Shown piece after piece: positions 1-13,677 of a stretch of 64,000 nt of DNA. The notes under the pieces are model-generated. The model had not been told where the DNA came from, searched no databases, and saw only the letters and a program-made list of their open reading frames with translations. Every line of letters starts with the position of its first letter. The first letter of the stretch is position 1. A program made the position numbers and the translations under genes. The DNA is from Flabesymbios commensalis (lineage: Eukaryota > Annelida > Polychaeta > Terebellida > Flabelligeridae), in the NCBI GenBank assembly GCA_964017125.1, contig OZ024908.1, positions 80,599,499 through 80,663,498 on the forward strand, written 5' to 3'.

Positions 1-3000
1 ATCAAATTTCACACTAATCTCATTAATAACTTTTGAAGTAATCAATGAAACTCCGCCAAATTTACAGGGCAGCTGCCGTAAGACCAGTCGATGGTGCCTG
101 CAAAATCACATGGAAAACGGTTGAAAATTGACGTCTGAATTGACGTCTAAATGAATAACTTTTAAAAATACTCAATCAAATTTTACACTAATCTCATTAA
201 TAACTTTTGAAGTAATTATTGAAACTCCGCCAAATTTACAGGGCAATTGCCGTAGTACCAGCCGATGGCGCCTGCAATATTACATGAAAAACGGTTAAGA
301 ATTAACGTCTGAATTGATGTCCAAATGAATAACTTTTGAAATACTCAATCAAATTTCGCACTAATCTCATTAATAACTTTTGAAGTAGTCAATGAAACGT
401 CGACAAATTCACAGGGCAGTTGCCGTAGTACCAGCCGATGGTGCCTGCAAAATTACATGGAAAACGGTTGAGAATTGACGTCTGAATTGACGTCTAAATG
501 AATAACTTTTAAAAATACTCAATCAAATTTTACACTATTCTCATTAATAACTTTTGAAGTAATCAATGAAACTCCACCAAATTTACAGGGCAGTTGCCGT
601 AACACCAGCCGATGGTGCCTGCAAAATTACATGGAAAACGGTTGAAAATTGACGTCTGAATTGACGTCTAAATGAATAACTTTTGAAATACTCAATCAAA
701 TTTTACACTAATCTCAATAATAACTTTTGAAGTAGTCAATGAAACGTCGACAAATTCACAGGGCAGTTGCCGTAGTACCAGCAGATGGCGCTTGCAAAAT
801 TACATGGAAAACTGTTGAGAATTGACGTCTGAATTGACGTTTAAATGAATAACTTTTAAAAATACTCAATCAAATTTCACACTAATCTCATTAATAACTT
901 TTAAAGTAATCAATGAAACTTCTCCAAATTGACAGGGCAGTTTCCGTAATACCAGCCGATGGCGTCTGCAAAATTACATGAAAAACAGTTGAGAATTAAC
1001 GTCTGACTTGACGTCTAAATGAATAACTTTTGAAATACTCAATCAAATTTCACACTAATCTCAATAATAACTTTTGAAGTAGTAAATGAAACGTCGACAA
1101 ATTCACAGGGCAATTGCCGTAGTACCAGACGATGGTGCCTGCAAAACTACATGGAAAACGGTTGAGAATTGACGTCTGAATTGACGTCTAAATGAATAAC
1201 TTTTAAAAATACTCAATCAAATTTCACACTAATCTCATTAATAACTTTTGAAGTAATCAATGAAACTCCGCCAAATTAACAGGGCAGTTGCCGTAATACC
1301 TGCCGATGGTGCCTGCAAAATTATATGGGAAACGGTTAAGAATTGACGTCTGAATTGACGTCTAAATGAAAAACTTTTAAAAATACTCAATCAAATTTCA
1401 CACTAATCTCATTAATAACTTTTGAAGTAATCAATGAAACTCCGCCAAATTTACAGGGCAGTTGCCGTAAGACCAGCCGATGGTGCCTGCAAAATTACAT
1501 AGAAAACGGTCGAAAATTGACGTCTGAATTGACGTCTAAATGAATAACTTTTAAAAATATTCAATCAAATTTTACACTATTCTCATTAATAACTTTTGAA
1601 GTAATTAATGAAACTCCGCCAAATTTACAGGGCAATTGCCGTAGTACCAGCCGATGGCGCCTGCAATATTACATGAAAAACGGTTGAGAATTAACGTCTG
1701 AATTGATGTCTAAATGAATAACTTTTGAAATACTCAATCAAATTTCGCACTAATCTCATTAATAACTTTTGAAGTAGTCAATGAAACGTCGACAAATTCA
1801 CAGGGCAGTTGCCGTAGTACCAGCCAATGGTGCCTGCAAAATTACATGGAAAACGGTTAAGAATTGACGTCTGAATTGACGTCTAAATGAATAACTTTTG
1901 AAATACTCAATCAAATTTCACACTAATCTCAATAATAACTTTTGAAGTAGTCAATGAAACGTCGACAAATTCACAGGGCGATTGTCGTAGTACCAGCCGA
2001 TGGTGCCTGCAAAATTACATGGAAAACGGTTGAGAATTGACGTCTGAATTGACGTCTCAATGAATAACTTTTAAAAATACTCAATCAAATTTCACACTAA
2101 TCTCATTAATAACTTTTGAAGTAATCAATGACACTCCGCCAAATTTACAGGGCAGTTGCCGTAATACCTGCCGATGGTGCCTGCAAAATTACATGGAAAA
2201 CGGTTAAGAATTGACGTCTGAATTGACGTCTAAATGATTTTTTTTTTTAAATACTCAATCAAATTTCACACTAATCTCATTAATAACTTTTGAAGTAATC
2301 AATGAAACTCCGCCAAATTTACAGAGCAGTTGCCCTAAGACCAGCCGATGGTGCCTGCAAAATTACATAGAAAACGGTTGAAAATTGACGTCTGAATTGA
2401 CGTCTAAATGAATAACTTTTAAAAATACTCAATCAAATTTTACACTAATCTCATTAATAACTTTTGAAGTAATTAATGAAACTCCGCCAAATTTACAGGG
2501 CAATTGCCGTAGTACCAGCCGATGGCGCCTGCAATATTACATGAAAAACGGTTGAGAATTAACGTCTGAATTGATGTCTAAATGAATAACTTTTGAAATA
2601 CTCAATCAAATTTCGCACTAATCTCATTAATAACTTTTGAAGTAGTCAATGAAACGTCGACAAATTCACAGGGCAGTTGCCGTAGTACCAGCCGATGGTG
2701 CCTGCGAAATTACATGGAAAACGGTTGAGAATTGACGTCTGAATTGACGTCTAAATGAATAACTTTTAAAAATACTCAAGCAAATTTTACACTATTCTCA
2801 ATAATAACTTTTCAAGTAATCAATGAAACTCCGCCAAATTTACAGGGCAGTTGCCGTAAGACCAGCCGATGGTGCCTGCAAAATTACATGGAAAACGGAT
2901 GAAAATTGACGTCTGAATTGACGTCAAAATGAATAACTTTTGAAATACTCAATCAAATTTTACACTAATCTCAATAATAACTTTCGAAGTGGTCGATGAA

Positions 3001-4688
3001 ACGTCGACAAATTCACAGGGCAGTTGCCGTAGTACCAGCCGATGGCGCCTGCAAAATTACATGGAAAATGGTTGAAAATTGACGTCTGAATTGACGTCTA
3101 AATGAATAACTTTTAAAAATACTCAATCAAATTTTACACTAATCTCATTAATAACTTTTGAAGTAATTAATGAAACTCCGCCAAATTAACAGGGCAATTG
3201 CCGTAGTACCAGCCGATGGCGCCTGCAATATTACATGAAAAACGGTTAAGAATTAACGTCTGAATTGATGTCCAAATGAATAACTTTTGAAATACTCAAT
3301 CAAATTTCGCACTAGTCTCATTAATAACTTTTGAAGTAGTCAATGAAACGTCGACAAATTCACAGGGCAGTTGCCGTAGTACCAGCCGATGGTGCCTGCA
3401 AAATTACATGGAAAACGGTTGAGAATTGAAGTCTGAATTGACGTTTAAATGAATAACTTTTAAAAATACTCAATCAAATTTTACACTAATCTCATTAATA
3501 ACTTTTAAAGTAATCAATGAAACTCCACCAAATTTACAGGGCAGTTGCCGTAATACCAGCCGATGGCGTCTGCAAAATTACATGAAAAACAGTTGAGAAT
3601 TAACGTCTGACTTGACGTCTAAATGAATAACTTTTGAAATACTCAATCAAATTTCACACTAATCTCATTAATAACTTTTGAAGTAATCAATGAAACTCCG
3701 CCAAATTAACAGGGCAGTTGCCGTAATACCTGCCGATGGTGCCTGCAAAATTATATGGGAAACGGTTAAGAATTGACGTCTGAATTGACGTCTAAATGAA
3801 AAACTTTTAAAAATACTCAATCAAATTCATCACTATTCTCATTAATAACTTTTGAAGTAATCAATGAAACTCCGCCAAATTTACAGGGCAGTTGCCGTAA
3901 GACCAGCCGATGGTGCCTGCAAAATTACATAGAAAACGGTCGAAAATTGACGTCTGAATTGACGTCTAAATGAATAACTTTTAAAAATATTCAATCAAAT
4001 TTTACACTATTCTCATTAATAACTTTTGAAGTAATTAATGAAACTCCGCCAAATTTACAGGGCAATTGCCGTAGTACCAGCCGATGGCGCCTGCAATATT
4101 ACATGAAAAACGGTTGAGAATTAACGTCTGAATTGATGTCTAAATGAAAAACTTTTAAAAATACTCAATCAAATTTCACACTAATCTCATTAATAACTTT
4201 TGAAGTAATCAATGAAACTCCGCCAAATTAACAGGGCAGTTGCCGTAATACCTGCCGATGGTGCCTGCAAAATTACATGGAAAACGGTTGAGAATTGACG
4301 TCTGAATTGACGTCTAAATGAAAAACTTTTAAAAATACTCAATCAAATTTCACACTAATCTCATTAATAACTTTTGAAGTAATTAATGAAACTCCGCCAA
4401 ATTTACAGGGCAATTGCCGTAGTACCAGCCGATGGCGCCTGCAATATTACATGAAAAACGGTTTAGAATTAACGTCTGAATTGATGTCTAAATGAATAAC
4501 TTTTGAAATACTCAATCAAATTTCGCACTAATCTCATTAATAACTTTTGAAGTAGTCAATGAAACGTCGACAAATTCACAGGGCGATTGTCGTAGTACCA
4601 GCCGATGGTGCCTGCAAAATTACATGGAAAACGGTTGAGAATTGACGTCTGAATTGACGTCTCAATGAATAACTTTTAAAAATACTCA
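1..4688 (+). repeat. Mosaic satellite block, mixed monomer variants
   Basis: About 27 monomers with no short tandem HOR. The opening order is E-F-A'-E-A-C-D-B, then E-F-A'-D-B and further permutations. Much of it reappears elsewhere: 1 to about 870 matches 9897-10766, and about 1.39-3.24 kb matches 11.35-13.2 kb and 20.44-22.3 kb. An unusual F-to-B joint lies near 4140. No gene is present. Confidence 0.9.
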
Positions 4689-7600
4689 ATCAAATTTCAC
4701 ACTAATCTCATTAATAACTTTTGAAGTAATCAATGAAACTCCGCCAAATTTACAGGGCAGTTGCCGTAAGACCAGCCGATGGTGCCTGCAAAATTACATG
4801 GAAAACGGATGAAAATTGACGTCTGAATTCACGTCAAAATGAATAACTTTTGAAATACTCAATCAAATTTTACACTAATCTCAATAATAACTTTCGAAGT
4901 GGTCGATGAAACGTCGACAAATTCACAGGGCAGTTGCCGTAGTACCAGCCAATGGCGCCTGCAAAATTACATGGAAAACGGTTGAGAATTGACGTCTGAA
5001 TTGACGTTTAAATGAATAACTTTTAAAAATACTCAATCAAATTTTACACTAATCTCATTAATAACTTTTAAAGTAATCAATGAAACTTCGCCAAATTGAC
5101 AGGGCAGTTTCCGTAATACCAGCCGATGGCGCCTGCAAAATTACATGAAAAACAGTTGAGAATTAACGTCTGACTTGACGTCTAAATGAATAACTTTTGA
5201 AATACTCAATCAAATTTCACACTAATCTCAATAATAACTTTTGAAGTAATCAATGAAACTCCGCCAAATTTACAGGGCAGTTGCCGTAATACCTGCCGAT
5301 GGTGCCTGCAAAATTACATGGAAAACGGTTGAGAATTGACGTCTGAATTGACGTCTAAATGAAAAACTTTTAAAAATACTCAATCAAATTTCACACTAAT
5401 CTCATTAATAACTTTTGAAGTAATCAATGAAACTCCGCCAATTTTACAGGGCAGTTGCCGTAAGTCCAGCCGATGGTGCCTGCAAAATTACATGGAAAAC
5501 GGTTGAAAATTGACGTCTGAATTGACGTCTAAATGAATAACTTTTAAAAATACTCAATCAAATTTTACACTAATCTCATTAATCACTTAAGAAGTAATTA
5601 ATGAAACTCCGCCAAACTTACAGGGCAATTGCCGTAGTACCAGCCGATGGCGCCTGCAATATTACATGAAAAACGGTTGAGAATTAACGTCTGAATTGAT
5701 GTCTAAATGAATAACTTTTGAAATACTCAAACAAATTTCGCACTAATCTCATTAATAACTTTTGAAGTAGTCAATGAAACGTCGACAAATTCACAGGGCA
5801 GTTGCCGTAATACCTGCCGATGGTGCCTGCAGAATTACATGGAAAACGGTTGAGAATTGACGTCTGAATTGACGTCTAAATGAAAAACTTTTAAAAATAC
5901 TCAATCAAATTTCACACTAATCTCATTAATAACTTTTGAAGTAATCAATGAAACTCCGCCAAATTTACAGGGCAGTTGCCGTAAGACCAGCCGATGGTGC
6001 CTGCAAAATTACATGGAAAACGGATGAAAATTGACGTCTGAATTGACGTCAAAATGAATAACTTTTGAAATACTCAATCAAATTTTACACTAATCTCAAT
6101 AATAACTTTCGAAGTGGTCGATGAAACGTCGACAAATTCACAGGGCAGTTGCCGTAGTACCAGCCAATGGCGCCTGCAAAATTACATGGAAAACGGTTGA
6201 GAATTGACGTCTGAATTGACGTTTAAATGAATAACTTTTAAAAATACTCAATCAAATTTTACACTAATCTCATTAATAACTTTTAAAGTAATCAATGAAA
6301 CTTCGCCAAATTGACAGGGCAGTTTCCGTAATACCAGCCGATGGCGCCTGCAAAATTACATGAAAAACAGTTGAGAATTAACGTCTGACTTGACGTCTAA
6401 ATGAATAACTTTTGAAATACTCAATCAAATTTCACACTAATCTCAATAATAACTTTTGAAGTAATCAATGAAACTCCGCCAAATTTACAGGGCAGTTGCC
6501 GTAATACCTGCCGATGGTGCCTGCAAAATTACATGGAAAACGGTTGAGAATTGACGTCTGAATTGACGTCTAAATGAAAAACTTTTAAAAATACTCAATC
6601 AAATTTCACACTAATCTCATTAATAACTTTTGAAGTAATCAATGAAACTCCGCCAATTTTACAGGGCAGTTGCCGTAAGTCCAGCCGATGGTGCCTGCAA
6701 AATTACATGGAAAACGGTTGAAAATTGACGTCTGAATTGACGTCTAAATGAATAACTTTTAAAAATACTCAATCAAATTTTACACTAATCTCATTAATCA
6801 CTTAAGAAGTAATTAATGAAACTCCGCCAAACTTACAGGGCAATTGCCGTAGTACCAGCCGATGGCGCCTGCAATATTACATGAAAAACGGTTGAGAATT
6901 AACGTCTGAATTGATGTCTAAATGAATAACTTTTGAAATACTCAAACAAATTTCGCACTAATCTCATTAATAACTTTTGAAGTAGTCAATGAAACGTCGA
7001 CAAATTCACAGGGCAGTTGCCGTAATACCTGCCGATGGTGCCTGCAGAATTACATGGAAAACGGTTGAGAATTGACGTCTGAATTGACGTCTAAATGAAA
7101 AACTTTTAAAAATACTCAATCAAATTTCACACTAATCTCATTAATAACTTTTGAAGTAATCAATGAAACTCCGCCAAATTTACAGGGCAGTTGCCGTAAG
7201 ACCAGCCGATGGTGCCTGCAAAATTACATGGAAAACGGATGAAAATTGACGTCTGAATTGACGTCAAAATGAATAACTTTTGAAATACTCAATCAAATTT
7301 TACACTAATCTCAATAATAACTTTCGAAGTGGTCGATGAAACGTCGACAAATTCACAGGGCAGTTGCCGTAGTACCAGCCAATGGCGCCTGCAAAATTAC
7401 ATGGAAAACGGTTGAGAATTGACGTCTGAATTGACGTTTAAATGAATAACTTTTAAAAATACTCAATCAAATTTTACACTAATCTCATTAATAACTTTTA
7501 AAGTAATCAATGAAACTTCGCCAAATTGACAGGGCAGTTTCCGTAATACCAGCCGATGGCGCCTGCAAAATTACATGAAAAACAGTTGAGAATTAACGTC

Positions 7601-8125
7601 TGACTTGACGTCTAAATGAATAACTTTTGAAATACTCAATCAAATTTCACACTAATCTCAATAATAACTTTTGAAGTAATCAATGAAACTCCGCCAAATT
7701 TACAGGGCAGTTGCCGTAATACCTGCCGATGGTGCCTGCAAAATTACATGGAAAACGGTTGAGAATTGACGTCTGAATTGACGTCTAAATGAAAAACTTT
7801 TAAAAATACTCAATCAAATTTCACACTAATCTCATTAATAACTTTTGAAGTAATCAATGAAACTCCGCCAATTTTACAGGGCAGTTGCCGTAAGTCCAGC
7901 CGATGGTGCCTGCAAAATTACATGGAAAACGGTTGAAAATTGACGTCTGAATTGACGTCTAAATGAATAACTTTTAAAAATACTCAATCAAATTTTACAC
8001 TAATCTCATTAATCACTTAAGAAGTAATTAATGAAACTCCGCCAAACTTACAGGGCAATTGCCGTAGTACCAGCCGATGGCGCCTGCAATATTACATGAA
8101 AAACGGTTGAGAATTAACGTCTGAA
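4689..8125 (+). repeat. 7-monomer HOR (1,215 bp), about 2.8 tandem copies
   Basis: Copies start at 4689, 5904 and 7119, exactly 1,215 bp apart. Private markers repeat at this spacing, for example GCCGTAAGTCCAGCC (TAAGTCC at 5461, 6676 and 7891), CCGCCAATTTTACAG, and TCATTAATCACTTAAG. Monomer order is E-A-C-B-E-F-A'. By eye the copies are nearly identical; one seen difference is AATTCACGTC in copy 1 against AATTGACGTC in copies 2 and 3. The third copy ends near 8125, where GAATTGGTGTC and then GTAGTACCAG replace the expected sequence. High identity suggests a recent local amplification. Confidence 0.93.
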
Positions 8126-11112
8126 TTGGTGTCTAAATGAATAACTTTTGAAATACTTAATCAAATTTCGCAATAATCTCATTAATAACTTTTGAAGTAG
8201 TCAATGAAACGTCGACAAATTCACAGGGCAGTTGCCGTAGTACCAGCCGATGGTGCCTGCAAAATTACATGGAAAACGGTTGAGAATTGACGTCTGAATT
8301 GACGTCTAAATGAATAACTTTTAAAAATACTCAATCAAATTTTACACTATTCTCATTAATAACTTTTGAAGTAATCAATGAAACTCCGCCAAATTTACAG
8401 GGCAGTTGCCGTAAGACCAGCAGATAGTGCCTGCAAAATTACATGGAAAACGGATGAAAATTGACGTCTGAATTGACGTCTAAATGAATAACTTTTGAAA
8501 TACTCAATCAAATTTTACACTAATCTCAATAATAACTTTCGAAGTGGTCGATGAAACGTCGACAAATTCACAGGGCAGTTGCCGTAGTACCAGCCGATGG
8601 CGCCTGCAAAATTACATGGAAAACGGTTGAAAATTGACGTCTGAATTGACGTCTAAATGAATAACTTTTAAAAATACTCAATCAAATTTTACACTAATCT
8701 CATTAATAACTTTTGAAGTAATTAATGAAACTCCGCCAAATTAACAGGGCAATTGCCGTAGTACCAGCCGATGGCGCCTGCAATATTACATGAAAAACGG
8801 TTAAGAATTAACGTCTGAATTGATGTCCAAATGAATAACTTTTGAAATACTCAATCAAATTTCGCACTAATCTCATTAATAACTTTTGAAGTAGTCAATG
8901 AAACGTCGACAAATTCACAGGGCAGTTGCCGTAGTACCAGCCGATGGTGCCTGCAAAATTACATGGAAAACGGTTGAGAATTGAAGTCTGAATTGACGTT
9001 TAAATGAATAACTTTTAAAAATACTCAATCAAATTTTACACTAATCTCATTAATAACTTTTAAAGTAATCAATGAAACTCCACCAAATTTACAGGGCAGT
9101 TGCCGTAATACCAGCCGATGGCGTCTGCAAAATTACATGAAAAACAGTTGAGAATTAACGTCTGACTTGACGTCTAAATGAATAACTTTTGAAATACTCA
9201 ATCAAATTTCACACTAATCTCAATAATAACTTTTGAAGTAGTCAATGAAACGTCGACAAATTCACAGGGCAATTGCCGCAGTACCAGACGATGGTGCCTG
9301 CAAAACTACATGGAAAACAATTGAGAATTGACGTCTGAATTAACGTCTAAATGAATAAATTTTAAAAATACTCAATCAAATTTCACATTAATCTCATTAA
9401 TAACTTTTGAAGTAATCAATGAAACTCCGCCAAATTAACAGGGCAGTTGCCGTAATACCAGCCGATGGTGCCTGCAAAATTATATGGAAAACGGTTAAGA
9501 ATTGACGTCTGAATTGACGTCTAAATGAATAAATTTTAAAAATACTCAATCAAATTTCACATTAATCTCATTAATAACTTTTGAAGTAATCAATGAAACT
9601 CCGCCAAATTAACAGGGCAGTTGCCGTAATACCAGCCGATGGTGCCTGCAAAATTATATGGAAAACGGTTGAGAATTGACGTCTGAATTGACGTCTAAAT
9701 GAAAAACTTTTAAAAATACTCAATCAAATTTCACACTAATCTCATTAATAACTTTTGAAGTAATCAATGAAACTCCGCCAAATTTACAGGGCAGTTGCCG
9801 TAATACCTGCCGATGGTGCCTGCAAAATTACATGGAAAACGGTTGAGAATTGACGTCTGAATTGACGTCTAAATGAAAAACTTTTAAAAATACTCAATCA
9901 AATTTCACACTAATCTCATTAATAACTTTTGAAGTAATCAATGAAACTCCGCCAAATTTACAGGGCAGCTGCCGTAAGACCAGTCGATGGTGCCTGCAAA
10001 ATTACATGGAAAACGGTTGAAAATTGACGTCTGAATTGACGTCTAAATGAATAACTTTTAAAAATACTCAATCAAATTTTACACTAATCTCATTAATAAC
10101 TTTTGAAGTAATTATTGAAACTCCGCCAAATTTACAGGGCAATTGCCGTAGTACCAGCCGATGGCGCCTGCAATATTACATGAAAAACGGTTAAGAATTA
10201 ACGTCTGAATTGATGTCCAAATGAATAACTTTTGAAATACTCAATCAAATTTCGCACTAATCTCATTAATAACTTTTGAAGTAGTCAATGAAACGTCGAC
10301 AAATTCACAGGGCAGTTGCCGTAGTACCAGCCGATGGTGCCTGCAAAATTACATGGAAAACGGTTGAGAATTGACGTCTGAATTGACGTCTAAATGAATA
10401 ACTTTTAAAAATACTCAATCAAATTTTACACTATTCTCATTAATAACTTTTGAAGTAATCAATGAAACTCCACCAAATTTACAGGGCAGTTGCCGTAAAA
10501 CCAGCCGATGGTGCCTGCAAAATTACATGGAAAACGGTTGAAAATTGACGTCTGAATTGACGTCTAAATGAATAACTTTTGAAATACTCAATCAAATTTT
10601 ACACTAATCTCAATAATAACTTTTGAAGTAGTCAATGAAACGTCGACAAATTCACAGGGCAGTTGCCGTAGTACCAGCAGATGGCGCTTGCAAAATTACA
10701 TGGAAAACTGTTGAGAATTGACGTCTGAATTGACGTTTAAATGAATAACTTTTAAAAATACTCAATCAAATTTCACACTAATCTCAATAATAACTTTTGA
10801 AGTAGTCAATGAAACGTCGACAAATTCACAGGGCAATTGCCGTAGTACCAGACGATGGTGCCTGCAAAACTACATGGAAAACGGTTGAGAATTGACGTCT
10901 GAATTGACGTTTAAATGAATAACTTTTAAAAATACTCAATCAAATTTCACACTAATCTCATTAATAACTTTTAAAGTAATCAATGAAACTTCTCCAAATT
11001 GACAGGGCAGTTTCCGTAATACCAGCCGATGGTGCCTGCAAAATTATATGGGAAACGGTTAAGAATTGACGTCTGAATTGACGTCTAAATGAAAAACTTT
11101 TAAAAATACTCA

Positions 11113-11180
11113 ATCAAATTTCACACTAATCTCATTAATAACTTTTGAAGTAATCAATGAAACTCCGCCAAATTTACAGG
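11113..11180 (+). repeat. Truncated monomer (68 bp), type B-like
   Basis: The monomer stops after CGCCAAATTTACAGG and joins directly to AAAATTTCACACTAATGTTA, so about 106 bp are missing. The next monomer is a distinctive partner type with GAAGTACTTAATCAATC, TCTTCGCC, GTAGTGCCAGCC and AAAATCACATGG. It is followed by an E with ATTCATCACTATTCTC. Confidence 0.92.
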
Positions 11181-13609
11181 AAAATTTCACACTAATGTTA
11201 TTAATAACTTTTGAAGTACTTAATCAATCTTCGCCAAATTTACAGGGCAGTTGCCGTAGTGCCAGCCGATGGTGCCTGCAAAATCACATGGAAAACGGTT
11301 GAGAATTGACGTCTGAATTGACGTCTAAATGAATAACTTTTAAAAATACTCAATCAAATTCATCACTATTCTCATTAATAACTTTTGAAGTAATCAATGA
11401 AACTCCGCCAAATTTACAGGGCAGTTGCCGTAAGACCAGCCGATGGTGCCTGCAAAATTACATAGAAAACGGTTGAAAATTGACGTCTGAATTGACGTCT
11501 AAATGAATAACTTTTAAAAATATTCAATCAAATTTTACACTAATCTCATTAATAACTTTTGAAGTAATTAATGAAACTCCGCCAAATTTACAGGGCAATT
11601 GCCGTAGTACCAGCCGATGGCGCCTGCAATATTACATGAAAAACGGTTGAGAATTAACGTCTGAATTGATGTCTAAATGAATAACTTTTGAAATACTCAA
11701 TCAAATTTCGCACTAATCTCATTAATAACTTTTGAAGTAGTCAATGAAACGTCGACAAATTCACAGGGCAGTTGCCGTAGTACCAGCCAATGGTGCCTGC
11801 AAAATTACATGGAAAACGGTTAAGAATTGACGTCTGAATTGACGTCTAAATGAATAACTTTTGAAATACTCAATCAAATTTCACACTAATCTCAATAATA
11901 ACTTTTGAAGTAGTCAATGAAACGTCGACAAATTCACAGGGCGATTGTCGTAGTACCAGCCGATGGTGCCTGCAAAATTACATGGAAAACGGTTGAGAAT
12001 TGACGTCTGAATTGACGTCTCAATGAATAACTTTTAAAAATACTCAATCAAATTTCACACTAATCTCATTAATAACTTTTGAAGTAATCAATGACACTCC
12101 GCCAAATTTACAGGGCAGTTGCCGTAATACCTGCCGATGGTGCCTGCAAAATTACATGGAAAACGGTTAAGAATTGACGTCTGAATTGACGTCTAAATGA
12201 TTTTTTTTTTTAAATACTCAATCAAATTTCACACTAATCTCATTAATAACTTTTGAAGTAATCAATGAAACTCCGCCAAATTTACAGAGCAGTTGCCGTA
12301 AGACCAGCCGATGGTGCCTGCAAAATTACATAGAAAACGGTTGAAAATTGACGTCTGAATTGACGTCTAAATGAATAACTTTTAAAAATACTCAATCAAA
12401 TTTTACACTAATCTCATTAATAACTTTTGAAGTAATTAATGAAACTCCGCCAAATTTACAGGGCAATTGCCGTAGTACCAGCCGATGGCGCCTGCAATAT
12501 TACATGAAAAACGGTTGAGAATTAACGTCTGAATTGATGTCTAAATGAATAACTTTTGAAATACTCAATCAAATTTCGCACTAATCTCATTAATAACTTT
12601 TGAAGTAGTCAATGAAACGTCGACAAATTCACAGGGCAGTTGCCGTAGTACCAGCCGATGGTGCCTGCGAAATTACATGGAAAACGGTTGAGAATTGACG
12701 TCTGAATTGACGTCTAAATGAATAACTTTTAAAAATACTCAATCAAATTTTACACTATTCTCAATAATAACTTTTGAAGTAATCAATGAAACTCCGCCAA
12801 ATTTACAGGGCATTTGCCGTAAGACCAGCCGATGGTGCCTGCAAAATTACATGGAAAACGGATGAAAATTGACGTCTGAATTGACGTCAAAATGAATAAC
12901 TTTTGAAATACTCAATCAAATTTTACACTAATCTCAATAATAACTTTCGAAGTGGTCGATGAAACGTCGACAAATTCACAGGGCAGTTGCCGTAGTACCA
13001 GCCGATGGCGCCTGCAAAATTACATGGAAAACGGTTGAAAATTGACGTCTGAATTGACGTCTAAATGAATAACTTTTAAAAATACTCAATCAAATTTTAC
13101 ACTAATCTCATTAATAACTTTTGAAGTAATTAATGAAACTCCGCCAAATTAACAGGGCAATTGCCGTAGTACCAGCCGATGGCGCCTGCAATATTACATG
13201 AAAAACGGTTAAGAATTAACGTCTGACTTGACGTCTAAATGAATAACTTTTGAAATACTCAATCAAATTTCACACTAATCTCAATAATAACTTTTGAAGT
13301 AGTCAATGAAACGTCGACAAATTCACAGGGCAATTGCCGTAGTACCAGACGATGGTGCCTGCAAAACTACATGGAAAACAATTGAGAATTGACGTCTGAA
13401 TTAACGTCTAAATGAATAAATTTTAAAAATACTCAATCAAATTTCACATTAATCTCATTAATAACTTTTGAAGTAATCAATGAAACTACGCCAAATTAAC
13501 AGGGCAGTTGCCGTAATACCAGCCGATGGTGCCTGCAAAATTATATGGAAAACGGTTAAGAATTGACGTCTGAATTGACGTCTAAATGAAAAACTTTTAA
13601 AAATACTCA

Positions 13610-13677
13610 ATCAAATTTCACACTAATCTCATTAATAACTTTTGAAGTAATCAATGAAACTCCGCCAAATTTACAGG
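13610..13677 (+). repeat. Truncated monomer (68 bp), type B-like
   Basis: Same joint as at 11180, with the same partner monomer and the same ATTCATCAC-type E after it. The joint lies 2,497 bp after the first one, which equals 14 monomers plus one truncated copy. Confidence 0.92.

Noticed and set aside
2231-2260. T-run as a transcription terminator or poly(A) tail of a retroposed element
   Set aside because: The T-run replaces bases within a monomer, with satellite on both sides, and recurs at the same monomer position elsewhere. There is no promoter, gene or element body attached to it.
11113-11340. Possible transposon insertion at the short monomer
   Set aside because: The sequence on both sides of the joint is satellite and there is no foreign sequence, target-site duplication or terminal repeat. 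It is a simple deletion of about 106 bp.
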